From Aquabacterium sp. OR-4 (lineage in GTDB: Bacteria; Pseudomonadota; Gammaproteobacteria; Burkholderiales; Burkholderiaceae_C): 64,000 bases of DNA. Each line of letters begins with the position of its first letter. Position 1 is the stretch's first letter. Shown here one piece after another: positions 26,117-34,449 of the stretch. The stretch covers positions 1,798,001 through 1,862,000 of the forward strand of contig NZ_JAOCQD020000001.1 of the NCBI RefSeq assembly GCF_025290835.2, given 5' to 3'. The notes beneath the pieces were generated by a model. It was not told the origin of the DNA, did not search any database, and worked only from the letters and a program-made list of their open reading frames with translations. The translations under genes and the position numbers were made by a program.

Positions 26117-27325
26117 TCAGTTCTTGCGTGGACTGCGAAAGGGCACCACCGTACTGGGTACATGCGACGAGCTCGCGGGCACTTCCGAAGGCTGCCGAAT
26201 GCGCGCGAGTTGAACCACATTGCCACGGCCTTGAAAGTAGCCCTCCGGCAACCCAGCAAGCATTTCAATGTCATGGGCAGCGAGCCCAAGATGACGAGGG
26301 ATCGCTTCCAGCGGCATGACGTTCTCTTCGACGAGTAGGTCGATCGTGCGACGTAGCAGGCGCGGACGCTCAGGCGGCCTGTCGCCATCGCCCGGCTCGG
26401 ACTTGGCACCCCATCGAGCTGATCGGCGCTTGAACAGCGCTTGAGCACCGTCAGCGTCCAGCATCTTCAGAGCACGCAACCGCATCACGATCGCGCCAAC
26501 GGAAACACCCCAGCGTCGTTTGAGCAGCAACAGATCGTCCAAGGTGACCGGCATACGCACCTCGGACGCGAAGGTCTCCGCAGGGAGCAGAAACGCGCCG
26601 GCGAAGTTATGCGCTTGCTGCTCAAGCTGCTTGTGGCGCTCGCGATCTGTGGGTCGAGCGACGTGCCTGTGCAGGACGAGGTGGCCGATTTCATGCGCAA
26701 GATCAAAGCGACTTCGGTACCCGTTGTCTTTGTCCGCGGAGAGGAGCACCAGCGGCCGACCGAGTGCCGCACTCCACGCGGACAGCCCCTCGATCTGAGC
26801 GATCCCCGTTTCTTCGCGGATAAGTACGACTCCAGCGCCTTCAACAGCCAGCGCTAGATCCTGGATGGCCGATCGACCGAGCCGCCAGAGATCGCGACAC
26901 TCCGACGCCGCCAGTTCGATCTCTTCGCTTGTGATCTGCTCAGGGTCGGTGAAGTTTCGGCTCGGGAGGTTCAACGCCGGGAAGTCTACGAACTCAGTCA
27001 AGGCCAACGCGATGTCTTGAGCCCACTCCATCCGAGCTTCCAGCATGGCTCGCGCAGCCACATGCGCGGAGGCGTTGCTCCGGAAGAGCGGCAATGAAAC
27101 CTTCTCCGCAGGAGGCCTGGTAAACCATTCGGGCGTCACATTGACAACGCCGGCCAATCGATCGAGCGCTTCTCGCTCTGGAGCTTGGGCTCCAGCGCGC
27201 CACTTGCTCACCGTCGCTGGCGACACCCCCACGAGCGAAGCGAGCTGCGCTTGGGTCAGGCGGCGCGCGGCCAGCATCTGGCTTAGGCGATCGCTCTGAA
27301 ACCCCTGAACGCCACCGCGGCTCAT
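26117..27325 (-). CDS. XRE-family regulator fused to ImmA/IrrE metallopeptidase
   Basis: A 402-aa protein. The XRE-type HTH at about 13-60 (LTQAQLASLVGVSPATVSKW) is followed by an ImmA/IrrE domain with zinc motif HEIGH at 211-215 (FDLAHEIGHLVLH) and the downstream QQAHNFAGAFLLP containing the third ligand region. A C-terminal extension of about 110 residues has no clear domain. Proteins of this build act as repressors or as proteases that cleave repressors of mobile elements, and occur as toxin-antitoxin-like pairs. ATG 27325 overlaps the stop of the upstream partner (ATGA). Direct repeats upstream of the operon are candidate binding sites. Confidence 0.88.
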   Translation of the reverse strand: MSRGGVQGFQSDRLSQMLAARRLTQAQLASLVGVSPATVSKWRAGAQAPEREALDRLAGVVNVTPEWFTRPPAEKVSLPLFRSNASAHVAARAMLEARMEWAQDIALALTEFVDFPALNLPSRNFTDPEQITSEEIELAASECRDLWRLGRSAIQDLALAVEGAGVVLIREETGIAQIEGLSAWSAALGRPLVLLSADKDNGYRSRFDLAHEIGHLVLHRHVARPTDRERHKQLEQQAHNFAGAFLLPAETFASEVRMPVTLDDLLLLKRRWGVSVGAIVMRLRALKMLDADGAQALFKRRSARWGAKSEPGDGDRPPERPRLLRRTIDLLVEENVMPLEAIPRHLGLAAHDIEMLAGLPEGYFQGRGNVVQLARIRQPSEVPASSSHVPSTVVPFRSPRKN

Positions 27326-27984
27326 GACGAGGTGCCGTCCACGTCCTTCTTGCCGATGTTCTTCTTGAGCTTCGGCACGGCCAAGTCGATTTGGCTGGGC
27401 TCTTGGACGTCATAGCGCTTGGCGAAGACCTCCAGCGGCTCGCGGAACAGCCAGCCGCGCATGTACCGGTCGGGTACTGCGATCTGGATCGAGGTGGGCG
27501 ATTCAGGCTGGATCTGCAGAGACCCCGAGAAGCAAGCCACGAAGAACGCCACGGCTTCAGCCGGCGGCTGGTACTGATCGAACAACTCCGGCTGCACAAG
27601 TGGCTCGATGGCCTTGTTTGCGAACGCCATCTGGCGGCGTGTCTGGCTGCGGCGTCCGTTGATCCAGAACCCTTCGGGAATGTTGAACCTGGCGAGGGTG
27701 AAGACGCCAGTGCGGCCGGTGACCAAGCCGTTGCCCTGGATGGCCGTAGGCGTCGCCTCAGCCGCCGCAAGCGCGCGGTAGAAGGCTTCGTTCATGTTGA
27801 AGTGCCTCAGCTGGCCGACGACATGCGGGAGGTGGCCTTCATCCATCCCCTTGGCTGCGGCGTACGCTCGCGCAGCACCTGCATTGAGTGCGTCTTCGAC
27901 GCCGAGCACAAGCTCGCGCGGGATGCTGCGCAGGAGCAGGCCTGGGATCGTGTCCTTGGTGGGCGGATTCATGCTCTGGGTCAC
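27322..27984 (-). CDS. Unknown 220-aa partner of the XRE-ImmA protein
   Basis: A soluble protein of 216-220 aa. Segments that look conserved-type are IPGLLLRSIPRELVLGVEDAL, LRHFNMNEAFYRALA, LARFNIPEGFWINGRRSQTR and PDRYMRGWLFREPLEVFAKRYDV. No catalytic motif or domain that I know. It starts at GTG 27984 or ATG 27972, and its stop overlaps the XRE-ImmA ATG (ATGA), so the two are made together. First gene of a three-gene operon (220 aa, XRE-ImmA, 82 aa). It could be the effector, or the target, of the metallopeptidase; this is inference from position only. Confidence 0.7.
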   Translation of the reverse strand: MTQSMNPPTKDTIPGLLLRSIPRELVLGVEDALNAGAARAYAAAKGMDEGHLPHVVGQLRHFNMNEAFYRALAAAEATPTAIQGNGLVTGRTGVFTLARFNIPEGFWINGRRSQTRRQMAFANKAIEPLVQPELFDQYQPPAEAVAFFVACFSGSLQIQPESPTSIQIAVPDRYMRGWLFREPLEVFAKRYDVQEPSQIDLAVPKLKKNIGKKDVDGTSS

Positions 27985-27994
27985 CTCGTCATCG

Positions 27995-28035
27995 ATTTCG
28001 CTTAGGCGGATTCTATACTTATTTTATTTCGCTTA
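27995..28035 (-). promoter_or_regulatory. Promoter with paired operator repeats for the XRE-ImmA operon
   Basis: ATTTCGCTTA occurs twice in direct orientation, at 27995-28004 and 28026-28035, 31 bases apart (three helical turns). Between them, on the minus strand, is a TATAGA/TAGAAT -10-like sequence (28009-28017). The repeats flank the promoter of the 220-aa gene, a layout expected for autoregulation by the operon's own HTH protein. Confidence 0.5.
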
Positions 28036-28108
28036 ACCAGTTTGGATCGTGGGTGCGCACAGGCCCCTCATCGAGGAGCGCACCTGAAGCCTCCAGGAAC
28101 CGATCCAC

Positions 28109-28143
28109 TTGAATTTCGTCAGAATTCGTTTCATACTTCTGAC
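28109..28143 (+). promoter_or_regulatory. Promoter and operator of the AbiE-like pair
   Basis: TTGAAT (28109-28114), a 17-base spacer and CATACT (28132-28137) form a good sigma-70 promoter. A 7-bp inverted repeat, GTCAGAA (28118-28124) and TTCTGAC (28137-28143), spans the -10 box. AbiEi antitoxins repress their own promoter through inverted repeats, so this is a likely operator. Confidence 0.55.
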
Positions 28144-28152
28144 AGCCAAGGA

Positions 28153-28755
28153 ATGAACGTGTCCAACCTCGCCCAGCAAGTCCTCGCGCACGCCGCCTCG
28201 ATGCCGGAAGGCGCCAGCCTGTCCGCCAAGGCCCTGCTGCACCTGGGCAGCCGGGCTGCGGTGGATCAGGCGCTGTCGCGCCTGGCGCGCAGCGGCGAAC
28301 TGCTGCGCGCCGGGCGGGGCGTCTACGTCCTGCCGGTGAAGGGCAAGTTCGGCGCACGGGCACCGGAAGTCGCCAAGGTGGTCCAAGAATGGGCCAGCCA
28401 GCGCGGCGAAACGGTCGTCGGTAACGGCGCGGCTGCAGCGAATGCGCTGGGTCTGACGACCCAGGTGCCGGTGCGCCAGGTCTTCCTGACCTCGGGCCGC
28501 AGCCGCAAGCTCAAGCTCGGCGCGCAGACGGTCGAGTTGAAGCATGCCCCGCCGTGGCAACTGCTCTATCCAGGGCAGGCCGCGGGCGAAGCCATCCGCT
28601 CGCTGGCCTGGGTAGGGCCGTCGGGATCCCAAGCGGCGCTCGGTCAGCTCAGGCAAAGGCTGCCGGCGTCGGAACTGCTGGCCGTCGCCAACGCACGCGC
28701 GCGCCTGCCGACGTGGCTTGCGAGCCAGGTCAGCAGCCTGGTGACCCGTGCCTGA
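28153..28755 (+). CDS. AbiEi-type antitoxin (DUF6088 family)
   Basis: A 200-aa antitoxin and regulator of a type IV AbiE-like system. The N-terminal winged-helix part (GASLSAKALLHLGSRAAVDQ, LARSGELLRAGRGVYVLP) binds DNA; the C-terminal part (FLTSGRSRKLKLGAQTVELKH, LLYPGQAAGEAIRSLAW) is the DUF6088/AbiEi fold. The gene appears whole. ATG 28153 directly follows AAGGA; GTG 28159 would have ideal Shine-Dalgarno spacing and may be the true start. It overlaps the toxin gene by 8 bases. Confidence 0.82.
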   Translation: MNVSNLAQQVLAHAASMPEGASLSAKALLHLGSRAAVDQALSRLARSGELLRAGRGVYVLPVKGKFGARAPEVAKVVQEWASQRGETVVGNGAAAANALGLTTQVPVRQVFLTSGRSRKLKLGAQTVELKHAPPWQLLYPGQAAGEAIRSLAWVGPSGSQAALGQLRQRLPASELLAVANARARLPTWLASQVSSLVTRA

Positions 28756-29233
28756 ATACTTCGCCCTGCCGCGCGAGGATCAGCGCGAAGCGCTGCTCGT
28801 CGCGGCAGAGCGTTCGGGCCGTCCCCTGCACTTGCTCGAGAAGGACGTGTGGGTCGTCTGGGCCCTGCGCCACCTGTTCACCGGACCGCACGCGCAACAC
28901 CTGGTCTTCAAGGGCGGCACATCGCTCGACGCTGCCGGCTTCGCCGACAGCGCCGCGAAGGACCGCGCATTGGCGCTCGCCGTCGCAAAGCACAAGAGCA
29001 TCTTCTTCGCCGAATCGATGCCAGACGGTGCGCCCATCGACTACCGCGCAGCGGTCACCGGTGCACTGGATCTGGCACCGAGCGGCGAAGCGCGGAAGAC
29101 GCTGGCCGAGGACTACCAGCGCATGGTCGAGGACGGCCTGCTCTTGGACGACGCCGAACCCTTCGACGTCCTGCTGAAGCGTTGCCAGGCGCTTGCGCTC
29201 AAGGTGAACGCGGCGGCGCTGGGGGCCGCATGA
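28748..29233 (+). pseudogene. AbiEii-type nucleotidyltransferase toxin with internal deletion
   Basis: 161 aa where related toxins have about 290-310. The N-terminus (HLLEKDVWVVWALRHLF) and substrate motif VFKGGTSL (53-60) are intact. The expected continuation SKAYG...RFSEDID with the catalytic acidic residues is absent: VFKGGTSL joins directly to DAAGFADSAAKDRALALAVA, which is the C-terminal region (then HKSIFFAES, IDYRAAV, LAEDYQRMVEDGLLLDDAEPF). The frame is kept across the deletion. Without the acidic residues the protein should not transfer nucleotides. The start GTG 28748 lies within the antitoxin gene. Confidence 0.8.
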
Positions 29234-29335
29234 CGCTCTGCCCGCGCATCCAAGAACGCGTGCCGACGACCGCTTGTAGGATGGTGACAACAGATTGCCG
29301 CCCAGCGCCATCGCCTGGGTTCGCAGCGGAAAAAA

Positions 29336-29362
29336 CTGGGGGTATGCGTGGGGGTACCGACC
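29336..29362. promoter_or_regulatory. Arm-type integrase binding sites (right)
   Basis: Two copies of TGGGGGTA at 29337-29344 and 29349-29356, same order and 12-base spacing as at 24282-24301; the whole stretch CTGGGGGTAT..TGGGGGTAC..GA is shared between both ends. AT-rich sequence follows with TTCAATAAA repeated at 29367 and 29381. Confidence 0.6.
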
Positions 29363-29409
29363 ATACTTCAATAAATAAAGTTCAATAAAAACAGTAACTT
29401 AGGACTGCT

Positions 29410-30177
29410 TTGAAACTCGCCACCTGGAACGTCAATTCGCTGGCCGTGCGCCTGCCCCAGCTGCTGGACTGGCTGGCCGCGCAGCAGCCCGATGCGCTGG
29501 TGCTGCAGGAAACCAAGCTCACCGACGACAAGTTTCCGCACCAGGCCCTGGCCGAGGCGGGCTGGCACAGCGCCTGGCATGGCCAGAAAACCTACAACGG
29601 CGTGGCCCTGCTGGCGCGCGAGGCGCCACTGGACGTGGTGCGCAACATCCCCGGCTTTGCCGACGAGCAGGCGCGGGTGATTGCCGGCACGGTGGCCGGC
29701 GTGCGAGTGGTGGGGGCCTATTTCCCCAACGGCCAGGCGCCCGGCAGCGAGAAGTTTGCTTACAAGATGGGCTGGCTCGACGCACTGACCGCCTGGCTGC
29801 GCAGCGAGCTGGCCGCCCACCCGCGGCTGCTGTTGCTGGGCGACTACAACATCGCCCCCGACGACCGCGACGTGTTCGACCCGGTGGCCTGGGCCGGCCA
29901 GATCCATTGCACCGACGAAGAACGCGCGCATTTCCGCGCCCTGCTGGAGCTGGGCCTGCACGACGCGTTTCGCCTGTTCGAGCAGCCGCCCAAGAGCTGG
30001 AGCTGGTGGGATTACCGCAACCTCGCCTTCCGCAAGAACCAGGGCCTGCGCATCGACCACATCCTGGTCAGCGAGGCGCTGCGGGCGCAGGTGCGGCAGT
30101 GCAGCATCGACAAGCAGCCGCGGCGCAACGAGCGGCCCAGCGACCATGCACCGGTGATCGTCGAGTTGGCCATGTGA
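29410..30177 (+). CDS. xthA: Exodeoxyribonuclease III
   Basis: A 255-aa AP endonuclease/3'-5' exonuclease of the EEP fold for base-excision repair. Motifs: KLATWNVNSLAVRLPQLLDW, LQETKLTDDKFP (metal Glu), YFPNGQ, LGDYNIAPDDRDVFDP, SWWDYR, LRIDHILVS and the terminal catalytic PSDHAPV. Complete and of normal length. It now begins with TTG because the island's right end supplies T where the original gene had ATG (remnant at 24135). AGGA at 29401-29404 gives a five-base spacing to TTG, so the island also provides the ribosome binding site. Transcription must start within the AT-rich island end. Confidence 0.95.
   Translation: MKLATWNVNSLAVRLPQLLDWLAAQQPDALVLQETKLTDDKFPHQALAEAGWHSAWHGQKTYNGVALLAREAPLDVVRNIPGFADEQARVIAGTVAGVRVVGAYFPNGQAPGSEKFAYKMGWLDALTAWLRSELAAHPRLLLLGDYNIAPDDRDVFDPVAWAGQIHCTDEERAHFRALLELGLHDAFRLFEQPPKSWSWWDYRNLAFRKNQGLRIDHILVSEALRAQVRQCSIDKQPRRNERPSDHAPVIVELAM
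29411..29426 (+). repeat. attR: right 16-bp direct repeat
   Basis: TGAAACTCGCCACCTG, identical to 24136-24151, lying in codons 1-6 of the present xthA. Confidence 0.85.
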
Positions 30178-30371
30178 AGCCTTGGCCGGCCGGCCGCGAC
30201 TGTGGCACCATCGCTCTTGCGGCTGAACTGAGCGACAAGGCGTCCAGTGCCAGCAGATGCGCGGCTGCCAAAGCAGCCGGATCAACTTGAAAGCACCCCA
30301 GACAGGCGAGCGAGGGCAGTAAGGTGGCACAGTCGAGATTCCCGCGGCAGGCGGGCAAGTCGCCAGTCACC

Positions 30372-30971
30372 ATGGGCAGTCGCCTGTGGCAGCAGTTGCA
30401 GGAATGGCGGCATACGCCAAGCCGGCCAGCAGCCGCCGAGCCGTCCGACGACGGCTCGCCGCGCGCCAGCGGCGAACTCACCACCCAGCCCCCACCCAGC
30501 CGTGGCCAGGCCTTGCGCGAGGCCTACCGCACGCTGCGCCAGCGCATGGACAGCCGGCCGGCCATGCGCCAGGTGCTGCCGCATCTGGCCGCCATCGAGC
30601 GGGCGCTGGGCCGCCACGGCTCGCGCGCGCTGCACAAGCTGCCGGTGCCGGTGCTGCACCGCGGCCTGACCCAGCTCACGCTGCTGCAAAGCGATGACGA
30701 CGCCCCGCTCGATGCCGCCAGCCTGCGGGTGCTGCGCCTGCGCCTGATCGAGGCCATCGCGCTGCGCAGCGCGCCGGTGGCCGGCAGCGACGCCGAAGCC
30801 GACCGTGCCGAGCGCCCGGTGCGCCGCGCCCTGCCCTCGGCGCCGCGGGGTTTTGCGCCGTCCAGCCACCTTGGCGCCAGCACCCTGCCGCAGGGCATGG
30901 AGGTGTCGGAGGTGTCGGCCGACGCCTTCGACGAGGCCGAGCGCACGCTGGGCCTGTCGCGCCGGCACTGA
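30372..30971 (+). CDS. Conserved hypothetical protein
   Basis: A 199-aa soluble protein from ATG 30372 (in-frame GTG 30324 is an alternative). A proline-rich linker near residues 15-45 precedes a helical block, ALREAYRTLRQRMDSRPAMRQVLPHLAAIERALG, then ALHKLPVPVLHRGLTQLTLLQ. The C-terminus is polar, ending DAFDEAERTLGLSRRH. No domain known to me. It lies alone downstream of xthA and convergent with ntrC. Confidence 0.6.
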   Translation: MGSRLWQQLQEWRHTPSRPAAAEPSDDGSPRASGELTTQPPPSRGQALREAYRTLRQRMDSRPAMRQVLPHLAAIERALGRHGSRALHKLPVPVLHRGLTQLTLLQSDDDAPLDAASLRVLRLRLIEAIALRSAPVAGSDAEADRAERPVRRALPSAPRGFAPSSHLGASTLPQGMEVSEVSADAFDEAERTLGLSRRH

Positions 30972-31036
30972 GCCGGCACTGAGCCGGCGGGCAGCCGGCA
31001 CTGAGCCGGCGGGCAGCCGGCCCGCCGGGCAGCCCG
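30961..31036. repeat. 22-bp tandem repeat between convergent genes
   Basis: Two identical 22-bp units at 30971-30992 and 30993-31014 (AGCCGGCACTGAGCCGGCGGGC would be one unit; it begins AGCCGGCACTGAG), with partial copies on both sides. A leading partial copy contains the stop codon of the hypothetical gene. The array is palindromic (GCCGGC) and may also terminate transcription. Confidence 0.8.
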
Positions 31037-31038
31037 GC

Positions 31039-32577
<1,539 letters not shown>

Positions 32578-32610
32578 GCGGCAGCCTGGTTGCCGGACCC
32601 CGCACCTTGC

Positions 32611-33708
32611 TCATGGCAACGGGATCACGATACGGAACACGGTCTGGCCGGGCTCGCTGTCGCATTCGATCATGCCCTGGTGCTGCTGCACGAACGTCTG
32701 CGCCAGAGTCAACCCGAGGCCCGATCCGCCATCACGCCCCGAAACCAGCGGGAAGAAGATGCGATCGCGGATGTCCTCGGGCACGCCCGGTCCGTTGTCC
32801 TCGATATGCAATTCCAGTGCCAATCGAAAACGCTGCTTGCCGATGGTGACCTGGCGGGCCACCCGCGTGCGCAGCACGATCTGCGCGTCGCCCGCGGCCA
32901 TGCGCTCGGCCAGCGCCTGGGCGGCGTTGTGGGCGATGTTGAGCACCGCCTGGATCAGCTGCTCGCGGTCGCCACGAAACTCGGGGATCGAGGTGTCGTA
33001 GCTGCGCTTGACCGCCAGGCCGCGCGGAAACTCCGCCAGGATCAGCGAGCGCACCCGTTCGCAGACCTCGTGGATGTTGACGTCGCTCACCACATGCGGC
33101 CGGCGGTGCGGCGCCAGCAGTCGATCGACCAGCGCCTGCAGCCGGTCGGCCTCGTGGATGATGACCTGGGTGTACTCGGTGAGCTCCTTGCTCTCGATGT
33201 CCATGGCCAGCAGCTGCGCCGCGCCGCGGATGCCGCCCAGCGGGTTCTTGATCTCGTGCGCCAGGTTGCGGATCAGCTCCTTGTTGGCCTGCACCTGGCC
33301 GAGCGCGCGCTCCTCGCGGTCTTGCTTGGTCTGCTGCTCGATCTCGAGCATCTCCACCAGCACGCGCTCGCCGCCGTGGTGGTCGATCTGGGTGACGATC
33401 ACATGCACCGGCAGCAGCTCGTGCGCGGCCACCGGCGCACGGCGCAAGGTGCCGTCAAAACGGCCGGTGCTGATCTCGTTGCGCGACACCGAATCCACCG
33501 TCTCGCGCAGCTGGCGCGGGTCGACGAACCAGTCGAACAGGTTGCCGCGCATCAACGAGCGGCGCGACAGGCCGGCCACGTCCTCGAGCATGGCGTTGAC
33601 GAACAGCATGCGGCCATCGGGCCGCACCACGGCCACCATGGTGGCCAGCAGATCCAGCGCGTCGAAGCGCGAGCCGCCGTTGCCGGCCGAACTGTTGGGC
33701 GGGCTCAT
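32611..33708 (-). CDS. ntrB: Nitrogen sensor kinase NtrB
   Basis: A 365-aa cytoplasmic histidine kinase. The N-terminal PAS domain (FDALDLLATMVAVVRPDGRM; FVNAMLEDVAGLS) precedes HisKA with LIRNLAHEIKNPLGGIRGAAQLL (phosphoacceptor His about 147) and an ATPase domain with LNIAHNAAQAL (N-box), DNGPGVPEDIRDRIFFPLVSGR and GSGLGLTLAQTFVQQH. It phosphorylates or dephosphorylates NtrC under PII control, which GlnD (45.1 kb) adjusts. ATG overlaps the stop of the DUF4124 gene by four bases. Confidence 0.96.
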   Translation of the reverse strand: MSPPNSSAGNGGSRFDALDLLATMVAVVRPDGRMLFVNAMLEDVAGLSRRSLMRGNLFDWFVDPRQLRETVDSVSRNEISTGRFDGTLRRAPVAAHELLPVHVIVTQIDHHGGERVLVEMLEIEQQTKQDREERALGQVQANKELIRNLAHEIKNPLGGIRGAAQLLAMDIESKELTEYTQVIIHEADRLQALVDRLLAPHRRPHVVSDVNIHEVCERVRSLILAEFPRGLAVKRSYDTSIPEFRGDREQLIQAVLNIAHNAAQALAERMAAGDAQIVLRTRVARQVTIGKQRFRLALELHIEDNGPGVPEDIRDRIFFPLVSGRDGGSGLGLTLAQTFVQQHQGMIECDSEPGQTVFRIVIPLP

Positions 33709-34256
33709 GGGGCGATCTTGGCCAGTTCGCGCTTGATGGCGGCCACGTCGCTCTCGCTGCGGGTGACGGCCGCCTTGAGCTCGGCCGTGCGGTCGAGGTA
33801 CTTCTGGTAGTTGCGCTCGTCGCCGCGCCGCTCAGGCTCGCCGTTGTTGTAGTCGCGCCGCAGCTGGGCCAGGCGTTCTTCCTCGCGGCGCAGCTCGGCC
33901 TCGAGGATGCGGCGCGCATCGGTGTCGCGCTGGCGCTGGGCGGCGGGGTCGACCTTGGCGTCCGAGGCGCGCGGCGCGCTGCTGGCCGCACCCGCCCCGG
34001 CACTGGCACCGTTGCCGGCCGTTGCCGCACCGCGCGGCCGGCCGCCCTGCACGATGGTGATCGGCGCGCCGTCGATCGTGCGGCAGCCGCGCGCGCGCGC
34101 CTCCTCGGCGCTGAGCATGTTGGTGAATTCGTCGGCGCCGCCGGTCTTGCCCGGGCAGCGGTACACGGCGCCGCCCTGCGCCGCCACCGGGCCGGCCGCC
34201 AGGCAGCACGCCGCCAGGGTGGCCCGTGACATGAAAACGAGGAAGGTGCTGCGCAT
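33705..34256 (-). CDS. Secreted DUF4124-type protein
   Basis: A 183-aa exported protein. The signal peptide (MRSTFLVFMSRATLAACCLAAGPVAAQ) is followed by a DUF4124-like start (GAVYRCPGKTGGADEFTNMLSAEEAR; GCRTIDGAP), a Gly/Ala-rich linker and a C-terminal coiled region with RRILEAELRREEERLAQLRRD. Function unknown; it is typically found between glnA and ntrB in Burkholderiales, as here. Coupled to ntrB by an ATGA overlap. ATG 34256 is taken over the in-frame TTG 34262. Confidence 0.8.
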   Translation of the reverse strand: MRSTFLVFMSRATLAACCLAAGPVAAQGGAVYRCPGKTGGADEFTNMLSAEEARARGCRTIDGAPITIVQGGRPRGAATAGNGASAGAGAASSAPRASDAKVDPAAQRQRDTDARRILEAELRREEERLAQLRRDYNNGEPERRGDERNYQKYLDRTAELKAAVTRSESDVAAIKRELAKIAP

Positions 34257-34379
34257 CGTCAATCGGCCCGATCAGGGCCCCACCGGCGGCCCGCCGGCGC
34301 ATTGTGGCCCACGGTGGGCCGCGCTCCGGCAGCCCGCAGACCCCGGCACGCGGGTGGCCGCAGGCGCGGCTGGCAGGCC

Positions 34380-34403
34380 AAAAAAAAGGCGGCTTGCGCC
34401 GCC
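34380..34403 (-). terminator. Rho-independent terminator after glnA
   Basis: On the minus strand: stem GGCGGC-GCAA-GCCGCC followed by eight T. It separates glnA from the DUF4124-ntrBC genes downstream, so the latter need their own promoter or read-through. Confidence 0.9.
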
Positions 34404-34449
34404 CTCGTCCTGCGGCCGCGGCAACCCGGCAAGGGCCGCCGCCTGGCCA

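Larger units (their letters stand above)
24136..29426. mobile_element. Decayed genomic island inserted in xthA
   Basis: About 5.3 kb bounded by 16-bp direct repeats (TGAAACTCGCCACCTG at 24136-24151 and 29411-29426) that are the first codons of xthA. It carries an integrase fragment at the left end, a radC fragment, a small mobile-region protein, an XRE-ImmA regulator with a partner protein, and an AbiE-like pair. The sequence is less GC-rich than its surroundings and intergenic parts are AT-rich. Internal deletions indicate it can no longer move on its own. Confidence 0.85.

Noticed and set aside
24136..29426. CRISPR array or restriction-modification genes in the island
   Set aside because: No regularly spaced repeats and no methyltransferase or endonuclease motifs were found.
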